NCBI GenBank assembly: GCA_000378025.1
Contig: KB899087.1
Coordinates: 496,001 to 560,000 of the forward strand
Length of the DNA stretch: 64,000 nt
Direction: 5' to 3'
DNA from: Xanthobacteraceae bacterium 501b
GTDB taxonomy: Bacteria > Pseudomonadota > Alphaproteobacteria > Rhizobiales > Xanthobacteraceae
The notes under the pieces are model-generated. The model was not told the origin of the DNA, made no database searches, and worked only from the letters and a program-made list of their open reading frames with translations. Of this stretch, positions 54,234 to 63,900 are shown piece after piece (position 1 is the stretch's first letter; every line of letters begins with the position of its first letter). The translations under genes were made by a program, and so were the position numbers.

Positions 54234-55463
54234 TCAAAGGTCCGGTGAAAGCGGCATGTCGATCGAGCCGTCGATGAACTTGGTCGGCCCGGCGGCGGTG
54301 GGGTTGATGTCGAAGTCGAAGATCTCGGTCGGCAGCCACAGCGTGGCGCAGGCGTTGGGGATGTCGACCACGCCGGAGATGTGGCCCTGCACCGGCGCTG
54401 TGCCGAGGATCGAATAGGCTTGGGCGCCGGAATAGCCGAACTTCTTCAGGTACTCGATGGCGTTGAGGCAGGCCTGGCGATAGGCGATGTGCACGTCGAG
54501 ATAGTGCTGGCCGCCATATTCGTCGACCGAGATGCCCTCGAAGATCAGGTAGTCCTTATAGTTCGGCGTCACCGGCGAGGGCTTGAAGATCGGGTTCTTG
54601 ATGCCGTACTTGGCCATGCCGCCCTTCAGCACCTCGACCTTGAGGTGTACCCAGCCGGCCATTTCGATGGCGCCGCAGAAGGTGATCTCGCCGTCGCCCT
54701 GGCTGAAATGCAGGTCGCCCATGGAGAGGCCGCCGCCTTCGACATAGACCGGGAAATAGATCTTGGAGCCGCGCGACAGGTCCTTGATGTCGCAATTGCC
54801 GCCATGCTCGCGCGGGGGAACGGTGCGCGCGCCGGTGGCGGCGGCGGCGGCCCGCGCGTCGCCGGTCAGCCGGCCCATATGGGCGGTGGCGGCGAAGGGC
54901 GGGACGGCGAGGGCGGGCACGCGGGTCGGGTTGGTGTCGATCAGCGCCTGCTCGCGGGTGTTCCAGGTCTCCAGCAGCTTCGGGTCGGGCAGGCAGCCGA
55001 TCAGGCCGGGGTGGATCAGCCCGGCGAAGTTCACGCCGGGGACGTGGCGGGAGGAGGTGTACATGCCCTTGAAGTCCCAGATCGACTTCTGGGCCAGCGG
55101 GAAATGGTCGGTCAGGAAGCCGCCGCCATTCTTCTTCGAGAAGAAGCCGTTGAAGCCCCACTGGCTGTCGGGCATGGCGCCGATGTCGAGCAGGTCGACC
55201 ACCAGCAGGTCGCCCGGCTCGGCGCCCTTGACGCCGATCGGGCCGGACAGGAAATGCACGATCGACAGGTCGATGTCGCGCACATCGTCGGCGGAATCGT
55301 TGTTCTTGATGAAGCCGCCGGTCCAGTCATAGGTCTCGACGATGAAATCGTCGCCCGGCTTCACCCAGGCCACCATCGGAATGTCCGGGTGCCAGCGGTT
55401 GTGAACCATGTCGTTGTCATAGGCCGACTGGTTCAGGTCAACTTTGATAAGCGTCTCGGTCAT
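54234..55463 (-). CDS. fmdA: Formamidase (FmdA/AmdA family)
   Basis: 409 residues, the usual length of formamidase. It starts MTETLIKVDLNQSAYDNDMV and shows MVAWVKPGDDFIVETYDWTG, FLSGPIGVKGAEPGDLLVVD, the FSKKNGGGFLTDHFPLAQKS region, EHGGNCDIKDLSRGSKIYFP and FSQGDGEITFCGAIEM, all conserved in the acetamidase/formamidase family. It hydrolyses formamide to formate and ammonia. Located directly after urtE, it gives the Urt-type importer a likely amide role. Confidence 0.93.
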   Translation of the reverse strand: MTETLIKVDLNQSAYDNDMVHNRWHPDIPMVAWVKPGDDFIVETYDWTGGFIKNNDSADDVRDIDLSIVHFLSGPIGVKGAEPGDLLVVDLLDIGAMPDSQWGFNGFFSKKNGGGFLTDHFPLAQKSIWDFKGMYTSSRHVPGVNFAGLIHPGLIGCLPDPKLLETWNTREQALIDTNPTRVPALAVPPFAATAHMGRLTGDARAAAAATGARTVPPREHGGNCDIKDLSRGSKIYFPVYVEGGGLSMGDLHFSQGDGEITFCGAIEMAGWVHLKVEVLKGGMAKYGIKNPIFKPSPVTPNYKDYLIFEGISVDEYGGQHYLDVHIAYRQACLNAIEYLKKFGYSGAQAYSILGTAPVQGHISGVVDIPNACATLWLPTEIFDFDINPTAAGPTKFIDGSIDMPLSPDL

Positions 55464-55528
55464 GCGTCTCTCTCCCCGGGTACGAACTGGAAGTTTGGGC
55501 AGGCTGGGAACGGCGGTCTGGCGGGGGC

Positions 55529-56218
55529 TCAGACCGAAAGGAATCGGGCGACCTTGGCCTCGTCGATGTCGGCGCGCTTGTCCTCGTGGACGATCTCGCC
55601 ATTCTCGATGACCAGTACCCGGTCGGCGATTTCGAGCGCGAAGGACAGCACCTGCTCGGACACCACGATGGAGAGGCCGCGCTCGTCGCGGATGCGCTTC
55701 AGCGTCCGCGCCATCTCTCGGATGATCGAGGGCTGGATGCCTTCCGTCGGCTCATCGAGCAGCAGCACCTTGGGCGCCGTGGCGAGCGCGCGGGCGATGG
55801 CGAGCTGCTGCTGCTGGCCGCCGGACAGATTGCCGCCGCGCCGGCCCTTCATCTCCAGAAGGACGGGGAACAGCTCGTAGATGTCGGGCGGCACCTTGCT
55901 CTCGCCGCGCGGGATGAGGCCGGTCTCGATGTTCTCCTGCACCGTCATGGTGGAGAAGATCATCCGGCCCTGAGGCACATAGGCGACGCCGTTCTTGACC
56001 CGCTCATAGCTCTTGAAGCGGGTGATATCGGTGCTGCCGACGCTTACCGTGCCGCTCTTGGTCGGCACGATGCCCATGAGCGACTTCATGAGCGTGGTCT
56101 TGCCCATGCCGTTGCGGCCCATGATGGCGATGATCTCGTTCGGCGCCACCTTGAAGTCGAGGCCGTGCAGAACCTCGCTCTCGCCATAGGAGACGTGCAG
56201 CCTGGATACGTTCAGCAT
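55529..56218 (-). CDS. urtE: Urt-type ABC transporter ATP-binding protein UrtE-like
   Basis: 229 residues, a LivF-type ATPase: SRLHVSYGESEVLHGLDFKV, Walker A MGRNGMGKTTLMKSLMGI, signature NLSGGQQQQLAIARAL and Walker B VLLLDEPTEGIQPS, the EGIQPSII form being typical of UrtE. It powers branched-chain/urea/amide import with UrtD. It lies 10 bases after urtD and ~65 bases before fmdA. Confidence 0.93.
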   Translation of the reverse strand: MLNVSRLHVSYGESEVLHGLDFKVAPNEIIAIMGRNGMGKTTLMKSLMGIVPTKSGTVSVGSTDITRFKSYERVKNGVAYVPQGRMIFSTMTVQENIETGLIPRGESKVPPDIYELFPVLLEMKGRRGGNLSGGQQQQLAIARALATAPKVLLLDEPTEGIQPSIIREMARTLKRIRDERGLSIVVSEQVLSFALEIADRVLVIENGEIVHEDKRADIDEAKVARFLSV

Positions 56219-56228
56219 GATCCGCCCC

Positions 56229-56996
56229 TCAATGGCCGAGATAGACTTCGACGACCTTCGGGTCCGCCTGGACCTTGGCCATCGAGCCTTCCGAGAGAAT
56301 CTTGCCCTGGTGCAGAACCGTCACCTTGTGGGCGATGTCCTCGACGAACTTCATGTCGTGCTCGATCACGATCACCGAGCGGTTCTTGATGATGGTGTTG
56401 AGCAGTTCGGCCGTCTTCTTGCGCTCGGAAACGCTCATGCCGGCCACCGGCTCGTCGAGCATGAGCAGTTCCGGGTCCTGGATCAGCAGCATGCCGATCT
56501 CCAGCCACTGCTTCTGGCCGTGCGAGAGATATTCGGCGCGCTGGTCGAGCTGGTCGGCGAGGAAGATGGTCTCGGCGATCTCCTGCACCCGCTCCTTCAC
56601 CGCCCGGTCGCGCCGGAAGGTCAGCGCCCCGGGCACCGAGCGGCCCTTGGGGTAGGAGATTTCCAGGTTCTCGAAGACGGTGAGGTCCTCATAGATCGAC
56701 GGGTTCTGGAACTTGCGCCCCACCCCGGCGCGCACGATCTCGTGCTCCTTCATCTTGGTCAGCTCGCGGTCCTTGAAGCGGATCGAGCCGGTGGTCGCCT
56801 TGGTGCGGCCGCAGATCAGATCGAGCACCGTGGTCTTGCCGGCCCCGTTGGGGCCGATGATGACGCGGATCTCGTTCTCATCGACGTAGAAGGACAGGTC
56901 GTTGACCGCCTTGAAGCCGTCGAAAGAGACGGTGAGGCCTTCCACCGCAAGGACGAAATCCTTGTTCATGGTGTCGGCGATGACAGCACTGTTCAT
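56229..56996 (-). CDS. urtD: Urt-type ABC transporter ATP-binding protein UrtD-like
   Basis: 255 residues from ATG 56996. LivG-type: LTVSFDGFKAVNDLSFYVDE, Walker A IGPNGAGKTTVLDLICGRT, GVGRKFQNPSIYEDLTVFEN, signature LSHGQKQWLEIGMLLIQDP (LSHGQKQWLE is the UrtD form of the signature) and Walker B LLMLDEPVAGMS. The open frame runs far upstream through urtC in another frame, which is an artefact of codon bias. It pairs with UrtE. Confidence 0.94.
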   Translation of the reverse strand: MNSAVIADTMNKDFVLAVEGLTVSFDGFKAVNDLSFYVDENEIRVIIGPNGAGKTTVLDLICGRTKATTGSIRFKDRELTKMKEHEIVRAGVGRKFQNPSIYEDLTVFENLEISYPKGRSVPGALTFRRDRAVKERVQEIAETIFLADQLDQRAEYLSHGQKQWLEIGMLLIQDPELLMLDEPVAGMSVSERKKTAELLNTIIKNRSVIVIEHDMKFVEDIAHKVTVLHQGKILSEGSMAKVQADPKVVEVYLGH

Positions 56997-57007
56997 GGCT
57001 CGCGCTC

Positions 57008-58180
57008 CTATTCGGCGGCGGCAGGGGCGGCCGCCGAGGGGGGCGGCGAGGCGGGCGGCGTCGCGGGAGGGCTGGCCCGGCGCGCGGCGGTGCCACCGAA
57101 GAGCGGGCCGAGGCGCGGAGCGATATAGGTCTGCCAGAGGCCGGCAATGCCGTTCGGGAAGATCAGCACCACCGCGATGAACAGGCCGCCGAGGCCGAAC
57201 AGCCAGAGCTCGGGGAAGCTCTCCGAGAACGAGGTCTTGGCCCAGTTCACCAGCAGCGTGCCGTAGATGGCGCCGAGGATGGACAGCCGCCCGCCGACCG
57301 CGGCGTAGATCACCATTTCGATCGAGGGCACGATGCCGACGAAGGAGGGCGACATGAAGCCGACCTGCAGGGTGAACATCGCCCCGCCAATGGCCGAGAG
57401 CGAAGCGGCGAGGCAGAACACGAACACCTTGAAATTGGCGACGTCGTAACCGGAGAAGCGCACCCGGTCCTCCTTGTCGCGCATGGCGACGAGGATGCGG
57501 CCGAGCTTCGAGGACTTCACGAAATAGGCGATCAGGATGCAGGCGATCAGCAGGGCGACGCAGACGAAATAGAGGATGGTCTTGGCGCTGTCGGTGCGGA
57601 TGTCCCAGCCGTTCAGCGTGCGCAGATCGGTGATGCCGTTGATACCGCCGGTATAGCCCTGCTGGCCGATGATCAGGATGGTCATGATCGCGGCGAGTGC
57701 CTGGGTGATGATGGCGAAGTACACGCCGCCCACCCGCCGCTTGAACATGGCGAAGCCGACGATGAAGGCGAACAGCGCCGGCACCAGGATCACCGCGATG
57801 AGGGTGAGGGTGAGGCTGTTGAAGGGCTGCCACATATAGGGCAGCTCGGTGATCTGGTTCCAGTCCATGAAGTCCGGGATGCCCGGCGTGGTCTGGATCT
57901 TGGTGGCCTCGACGCTGGAGGATTCCAGCTTGAGGAACATCGCCATGCAGTAGCCGCCAAGGCCGAAGAACACGCCCTGGCCGAGCGACAGAATGCCGGC
58001 ATAGCCCCAGCACAACACCAGGCCGAGCGCCACGAAGGCGTAGGTGAGGTATTTGCCGACGAATTGCAGGCGGAAATTGTCCAGCGTCAGCGGCAGGATC
58101 ACGATCAGCAGGAATGCGAGGACGGCGATCCCGATCATGTCCTGCGGGCGCAGGAAGAAGGTGCGGTCGGACTTGAACAT
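57008..58180 (-). CDS. urtC: Urt-type ABC transporter permease UrtC-like
   Basis: 390 residues with about ten membrane helices. LivM-type landmarks are GLVLCWGYAGILSLGQGVFF, GLGGYCMAMFLKL, VYFAIITQALAAIMTILIIG and SEMVIYAAVGGR-like PSIEMVIYAAVGGRLSILGA. A ~110-residue soluble loop after the third helix is typical of UrtC. The C-terminus is an Ala/Pro-rich tail. It forms the channel with UrtB; urtB ends 10 bases upstream. Confidence 0.93.
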   Translation of the reverse strand: MFKSDRTFFLRPQDMIGIAVLAFLLIVILPLTLDNFRLQFVGKYLTYAFVALGLVLCWGYAGILSLGQGVFFGLGGYCMAMFLKLESSSVEATKIQTTPGIPDFMDWNQITELPYMWQPFNSLTLTLIAVILVPALFAFIVGFAMFKRRVGGVYFAIITQALAAIMTILIIGQQGYTGGINGITDLRTLNGWDIRTDSAKTILYFVCVALLIACILIAYFVKSSKLGRILVAMRDKEDRVRFSGYDVANFKVFVFCLAASLSAIGGAMFTLQVGFMSPSFVGIVPSIEMVIYAAVGGRLSILGAIYGTLLVNWAKTSFSESFPELWLFGLGGLFIAVVLIFPNGIAGLWQTYIAPRLGPLFGGTAARRASPPATPPASPPPSAAAPAAAE

Positions 58181-58190
58181 GTGCGCCTCC

Positions 58191-59117
58191 TCAGCGACGG
58201 ACCTTGATGACGAACAGGCCCTGCGGCCGCAGCATCAGGATGATGACCACGCCGAGCAGCGTGAGGACCTTGGCCATCGAACCGGAGAGGAAGAACTCCA
58301 TGGTCGACTGGGCCTGCGAGATGGTGAAGGCGGAGGCGATGGTGCCGAGCAGGCTCTGCGCGCCGCCGAAGACGACGACCAGGAAGGTGTCGACGATGTA
58401 GAGCTGGCCGGAGGTGGGGCCGGTCGAGCCGATCATGGTGAAGGCTGACCCGGCGACGCCGGCAATGCCGCAGCCGAGGCCGAACGTGTAGCGGTCGACC
58501 TTCTCGGTATCGATGCCGACGGCGCCGGCCATGACGCGGTTCTGCACCACGGCGCGCACCTGCTTGCCCCAGGCCGATTTGTACATCAGCAGCGCGACAG
58601 CGACGGTGATGACGATGGTGAGGCCCATGACGAACAGGCCGTTGATCTGCACCTCGATCGTGTCGGTGACGGAGATCGAGCCCATCATCCAGTTCGGCAG
58701 CTCGACGCCGACCTCGCGCGGGCCGAAGACCGAGCGATAGAGCTGCTGAAGAATGAGGCTGAGGCCCCAGGTCGCGAGCAGCGTGTCGAGTGGGCGTTTG
58801 TAGAGCCGGCGGATCATCAGCCATTCCACCGCCATGCCGAGCGCCCCGGCGGCGAAGAAGGCCAGTATCATCGCGAGGAAGAAGTAGGCGCCGAACAAGC
58901 CGGGAAGGTAGTTCAGGAAAAATTGCGAAGTGAAATAGGTGACATAGGCGCCGAGAATCATGAACTCGCCATGCGCCATGTTGATGACGCCCATCTGGCC
59001 GAAGATGATGGCCAGGCCGAGGGCCATGAGGACGAAAACCGAGAACAGGATGAGGCCTGCGAAGCCCTGCATCACGAAAATCGAGCCAAGCTCGGCCAGC
59101 GAATAGTCAGCGAACAT
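58191..59117 (-). CDS. urtB: Urt-type ABC transporter permease UrtB-like
   Basis: 308 residues, eight or so membrane helices. LivH-type marks are LGLAIIFGQMGVINMAHGEF, MAVEWLMIRRLYKRPLDTLL and TWGLSLILQQLYRSVFGPRE, the last being characteristic of UrtB. It pairs with UrtC. The gap to urtA is 101 bases and holds a strong stem-loop, so expression of urtB onwards may be lower than that of urtA. Confidence 0.93.
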   Translation of the reverse strand: MFADYSLAELGSIFVMQGFAGLILFSVFVLMALGLAIIFGQMGVINMAHGEFMILGAYVTYFTSQFFLNYLPGLFGAYFFLAMILAFFAAGALGMAVEWLMIRRLYKRPLDTLLATWGLSLILQQLYRSVFGPREVGVELPNWMMGSISVTDTIEVQINGLFVMGLTIVITVAVALLMYKSAWGKQVRAVVQNRVMAGAVGIDTEKVDRYTFGLGCGIAGVAGSAFTMIGSTGPTSGQLYIVDTFLVVVFGGAQSLLGTIASAFTISQAQSTMEFFLSGSMAKVLTLLGVVIILMLRPQGLFVIKVRR

Positions 59118-59173
59118 TCAAGGTTCCCCCGGCGAGCGCGCAGTTGCGCGGTCTTGCGTCAACGGCAAAGAGC

Positions 59174-59202
59174 CCCGGAGAGGGCGCGGGGCCCTCTCCG
59201 GG
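59174..59202 (-). other. Intercistronic stem-loop between urtA and urtB
   Basis: CCCGGAGAGGGC, a GCGGG loop and GCCCTCTCCGGG form a perfect 12-bp stem just after urtA. There is no long T tract. In operons that begin with a binding protein such hairpins often protect the first message and lower the rest; that role here is inference. Confidence 0.7.
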
Positions 59203-59218
59203 TGGGAGTGTCAGGCGA

Positions 59219-60502
59219 TCACTGGTAGCCCTTCGGGAACGGATCGGGCTCGATCAGGTCCGGGGTCTCGTAGACGACCTTGAACTGGCCATCGGGCAGA
59301 GCGAGGCCGATGCGGGCCTTCGACCAGAGATGATGGTTGTCGTGGATCTTGACGTAGCCTTCCGGCGCCTTGTTGAACTCGATGCCGGCCGAGGCGGCGG
59401 CGATCTTGTCGATGTCGAAGGAGCCGGCCTTCTCGACGGTCATTTTCCACAGCCACGGGCCGAGATAGGCGGCCTGGGTGACGTCGCCGATCACGGTCTT
59501 CTCGCCCCACATCTTCTTGAAGGCGGCGACGAATTCCTTGTTGTTCGGGTTGTCGAGCGACTGGAAGTACTTCATCGAGCTGTAGGCGCCGGCGATGTTC
59601 TCGCCGCCGATGCCGTCGATCTCGTCCTCGGTGACCGAGATGGTCAGCAGGGTCTGCTTGTTGAGGTCGATGCCGGCCGCCTTCAGCTGCTTGTAGAAGG
59701 CGACGTTGGAGCCGCCGACGACGGCGGCGTAGATCACGTCCGGCTTCTTCAGCTTGATCTTGTTGATGACCGAGTTGAACTGGGTGTGGCCGAGCGGGAA
59801 ATACTCTTCGCCGACAACCGAGGAATCCTTCAGATGCCCCTCAATGTGCTTGCGGGCGATCTTCATCGAGGTGCGCGGCCAGATATAGTCTGAGCCGATG
59901 AGGTAGAAGGTCTTGCCGTTCTTGGTCTTGGCGACCCAGTCGAGGCCGGCGAGGATCTGCTGGGTGGCTTCCTGGCCGGTGTAGATGACGTTCTTGGACT
60001 GCTCCAGGCCTTCATAGAAGGTGGGGTAGTAGAGCATGCCGTTATACTGCTCGACCACCGGCAGCACCGCCTTGCGGGACGCCGAGGTCCAGCAGCCCAT
60101 GATGGCCGCGACCTTGTCGTTGACGAGGAGCTTCTTGGCCTTCTCGGCGAAGGTCGGCCAGTCGGAGGCGCCGTCTTCCTGGATGAACTTGATCTTGCGG
60201 CCGAGCACGCCGCCCATGGCGTTGATCTGGTCGATCGCCAGCTTTTCGGCCTGCACCGAGCCGGTCTCGGAGATAGCCATGGTGCCGGTGACGGAGTGCA
60301 GGATGCCGACGGTGACTTCCGTATCGGTAACGGCAAGGCCGGTGGTGTTCACCGCCGAGGTGGCGGGCGCCTGGGCCATGGCGGGTGTCGAAAAGAGGCC
60401 GGTGGACGCAAGAAGAGGCACCGCCGGCAGCGCCGCAATTCCCATCAAGAGCTTGCGCCGCGTCGTTGAAAACTTGTTCGATTGATCGTTTTGCGAAGAC
60501 AT
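59219..60502 (-). CDS. urtA: Urt/Fmd-type ABC transporter substrate-binding protein
   Basis: 427 residues from ATG 60502, with GGAGGGG just ahead (GTG 60517 is the longer choice). A twin-arginine-like signal (STTRRKLLMGIAALPAVPLL, cut after AMA-QA) exports it. The mature protein is type I periplasmic: VGILHSVTGTMAISETGSVQ, EDGASDWPTFAEKAKKLLVN, GCWTSASRKAVLPVVEQYNG and YIWPRTSMKIARKHIEGH, as in UrtA and FmdD. The ligand may be urea, formamide or a short amide; fmdA in the operon favours formamide or both. Confidence 0.92.
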   Translation of the reverse strand: MSSQNDQSNKFSTTRRKLLMGIAALPAVPLLASTGLFSTPAMAQAPATSAVNTTGLAVTDTEVTVGILHSVTGTMAISETGSVQAEKLAIDQINAMGGVLGRKIKFIQEDGASDWPTFAEKAKKLLVNDKVAAIMGCWTSASRKAVLPVVEQYNGMLYYPTFYEGLEQSKNVIYTGQEATQQILAGLDWVAKTKNGKTFYLIGSDYIWPRTSMKIARKHIEGHLKDSSVVGEEYFPLGHTQFNSVINKIKLKKPDVIYAAVVGGSNVAFYKQLKAAGIDLNKQTLLTISVTEDEIDGIGGENIAGAYSSMKYFQSLDNPNNKEFVAAFKKMWGEKTVIGDVTQAAYLGPWLWKMTVEKAGSFDIDKIAAASAGIEFNKAPEGYVKIHDNHHLWSKARIGLALPDGQFKVVYETPDLIEPDPFPKGYQ

Positions 60503-60594
60503 ACGATTCCCCTCCACGGGTTTGACGTGGCCTCAACAAGCTTCTCATGTGCTTGCATTGGCTGGATCGTGGCGGCCGATGTCGCGATGCAGCA

Positions 60595-60612
60595 ATACGT
60601 CGATTGACGTAT
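60595..60612. promoter_or_regulatory. Candidate response-regulator operator, ATACGTC-N4-GACGTAT
   Basis: ATACGTC, GATT, GACGTAT is a perfect 7-bp inverted repeat, 93 bases from the urtA start. Seven-base arms with a four-base centre resemble sites of LuxR/NarL-type response regulators. Its place upstream of urtA and the divergent hybrid kinase makes it a good candidate control site. Confidence 0.5.
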
Positions 60613-60698
60613 AGGGGAACCGTCTCTCCTCCCGCACAGTGGAGCCCAACATGGGATGTGTGTGTTTCCGCCAAGATGTTGGCGCGGGGCTGGAGATA

Positions 60699-60720
60699 TT
60701 TCTCGCGCGCGCGCGAGAAA
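60699..60720. other. 22-nt perfect palindrome with alternating CG core
   Basis: TTTCTCGCGCG followed directly by CGCGCGAGAAA is a perfect palindrome with a 12-base alternating CG centre. Such a tract can form a cruciform or Z-DNA and lies midway in the divergent control region. Its function is unknown. Confidence 0.5.
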
Positions 60721-60958
60721 AGATGTTTAGTTGATAAGCGTAATGGCTCGCCGTGCAGCCGTATTATTGGGCAGTCGGGTAGAGTTTTAGCAGATAGCGG
60801 TAATTAGATGCGTGTAGGTTCGTTGGAATGACTTTCTTTTGTCGGTCTCGCGCGAATGGAACGATTTATGCTTCGTTGTCCGGGGCGGCGATCGTGGCGG
60901 GCCGGAACTGACGTGGTGCAAAAACACGACATGCCCTGGGGAGGGTGAGCGCGGAAGA

Positions 60959-63900
60959 ATGTCTGGCGTTGGCACGGCGAGGCAAAACCCCATGGCGGCG
61001 GAGCAGAAGATCGTTCGCGTTCGGCGCCGCTATAATCAGTGGGTCGTCAACGAGACGCTGGAGGACTATGCGCTCCGCTTCACCGCCAAGAGCGCGCGCC
61101 GCTGGTCGGCGCTGCGCGTGGCCAATACCGCGCTCGGCGCCGTGTCGTTCCTGGCGCTGGAGGCGATCGGCGGGGCGATCACGCTGGCCTATGGCTTTCC
61201 AAACGCGGTGGCGGCGATCCTGGTGGTCTGCGTCGTCATCTTCGCCGCAGGCCTGCCGATCAGCTACTACGCCGCCAAGTTCGGCGTCGATATCGACCTG
61301 CTGACCCGCGGCGCCGGCTTCGGCTATATCGGCTCGACGCTCACCTCGCTGATCTACGCCTCCTTCACCTATCTGTTCTTCGCCATCGAGGCGGCGATCA
61401 TGGCGCTGGCGCTGGAGATGTGCTTCGGCGTGCCGCTGATGGTGGGCTATTTCATCAGCGCGCTGGTGGTGATCCCGCTGGTCACGCACGGCATCACCTT
61501 CATCAGCCGGTTCCAGCTGTGGACCCAGCCGGTCTGGCTAGTGCTGAACATCATTCCCTTCATTTTCATCTTCGCGCTCTATGACGCGCCGCTGGCCGGC
61601 TGGACCTCCTATACCGGCCGCTTCGGCGCCCCGGATGGCTCGTTCGACCTGGTGCTGTTCGGCACCGCGACCACCGTGGTGTTCGCGCTGATTGCGCAGA
61701 TTGGCGAGCAGGTGGATTTTCTCCGCTTCCTGCCCCGCCGGGCGCCGGGCCGCACCGAGACCCGGCGCAACGTGCTGTGGTGGGTGGCGCTGCTGAGCGC
61801 GGGGCCGGGCTGGATCATCCCCGGCGGCATCAAGATGCTGGCGGGCTCGTTCCTCGCCTATTTTGCCCTCACCCAGGGCATCCCCTTCCTGCACGCCGCC
61901 GAGCCGACCCAGATGTATCTGGTGGCGTTCAGGACGGTGTTTTCCCCCGAGCTGGCGCTGGCCTTCACCGGCTTGTTCGTCATCCTGGCGCAGCTCAAGA
62001 TCAATGTGACCAACGCCTATGCCGGCTCGATCGCCTGGTCGAACTTCTTCTCCCGCCTGACCCACAGCCATCCCGGCCGGGTGGTGTGGCTGGTGTTCAA
62101 CGTCACCATCGCGCTGATGCTGATGGCGCTCGGCATCTACAAGGTTCTGGAGCAGATCCTCGGGCTGTATTCCATCGTCGCGGTGGCCTGGGTGGCGGCG
62201 CTGGTGGCCGACCTCGTGGTCAACAAGCCGATGGGCTGGAGCCCGCCGGGCATCGAGTTCAAGCGGGCGCATCTCTACGACATTAACCCGGTGGGCGTCG
62301 GCGCGCTGCTGGCCGGCACGCTGATCGGCGTCATTGCCTTTGCCGGCTTCTTCGGCCCGACGCTGAAAGTGTTCGCGCCGTTCCTGGCGTTGGTGGTCTC
62401 CTTCGTCGCTGCGGCCGGCATCGCCTATGCCACCGGCGGGCGCTACTACATCGCGCGGCGGACGGCGAAGAACTGGGAGGCCCGCCACACGCTCAAATGC
62501 TGCATTTGCGAGCACAAGTTCGAGCCGGAGGACATGGCGCACTGCCCGGTCTATGCCGGCCCGATCTGCTCGCTGTGCTGCTCGCTGGATGCCCGCTGCA
62601 ACGACCGCTGCAAGGAGGATGCGCGCTTTCCCGAGCAGATTCTGGGCGCGCTGCGGGCCACCCTGCCGGGCTGGATGGTGGCGCAGCTCAATTCCCGGCT
62701 GGGCCATTATATCGGCGTGATGTCGCTGCTGGCGATCGTCATCGGCGGCATATTGGGCGTCATCTATTTCCAGTCGACCTTCGCGCCGCCCGACCAGACC
62801 GAGACGGTCGGCAATGTGCTGTTCACGCTCTATTTTATCCTTCTGATCATTGCCGGTGTCGCCGCCTGGCTGTTCGTGCTGGCGCAGGAGAGCCGGCGCG
62901 TGGCGCAGGAGGAGAGCAACCGCCAGACCGCGCTGCTGATGCGCGAGATCGAGGCGCACAAGCGCACCGACGCCAAGCTGCAGAAGGCCAAGGAGGCCGC
63001 CGAGGCCGCCAATCTCGCCAAGAGCCGCTATGTGGTCGGCATCAGCCACGAGCTGCGCACCCCGCTCAACGCGATCCTTGGCTATGCCCAGCTGCTGGAG
63101 CGCGATGTCGCCATTCCCCCGCACCGGCGCGACGCCATCCGCGTGGTGCGCCGCTCGGCCGAGCATCTGTCCGGCCTGATCGACGGGCTGCTCGACATCT
63201 CGAAAATCGAGGCCGGCCGGCTCTATCTCACCCGCGACGAGGTGCGGATCGGCGAGTTCCTCGACCAGCTGGTCGACATGTTCCGGCTGCAGGCCACCGC
63301 CAAGGGGATCGATTTCGTCTATGTCCGGCCCGATCGGTTACCCGGAACCGTCTTCACCGACGAGAAGCGGCTGCGGCAGATCCTCATCAACCTGCTCTCC
63401 AACGCCATCAAGTTCACCGAGCGCGGCCGGGTGGCGCTGCGCGTTTCCTATCGCAACCAGGTGGCGGAGTTCGAGATCGAGGACAGCGGCATCGGCATTC
63501 CCGCCGCCGACCACAAGCGCATCTTCGAGCCGTTCGAGCGCGGCGAGAGGGCGGGCACCTATTCGACCGCCGGCATCGGCCTCGGCCTCACCATCACCAA
63601 GCTGCTCACCGAGATCATGGGCGGGGAAATCTCGCTGAAATCGGCGCCGGGCGAGGGCAGCGTCTTCCGCGTCAAGATGATGCTGTCGGAAGTGACCAAC
63701 CCCTCGCGCCTCGGCCCGATCCAGCACCGGCATATCGCCGGCTACACCGGCCCGCGCCGCACCGTTCTGGTGGCCGATGACGATGTCGCCCATCGCGACC
63801 TGATGCACGAATTGCTGGTGCCGCTCGGCTTCACCGTGCTCGCCGCCTCGGACGGCGTGCAGGCGCTCGACATGGTGCGCGAATGGGAGCCGGACATGCT

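Larger units (their letters stand above)
60503..60958. other. 456-bp divergent control region, urtA to hybrid kinase
   Basis: It separates the minus-strand urt-fmd operon from the plus-strand hybrid kinase. It holds the ATACGTC inverted repeat (60595-60612) and the 22-nt palindrome (60699-60720). The stretch 60720-60900 is more AT-rich than its surroundings and is the likely promoter zone for the kinase gene. No gene could be supported here. Confidence 0.6.

Noticed and set aside
56997-58013. Long upstream extension of the urtD frame through urtC
   Set aside because: It overlaps urtC in another frame; the real UrtD start at 56996 matches the family.
60970-60986. TGGCAC-containing string resembling a sigma-54 promoter before ATG 60992
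   Set aside because: The -12 part reads GGCA, not TTGC, and it lies inside or only a few bases ahead of the coding start.
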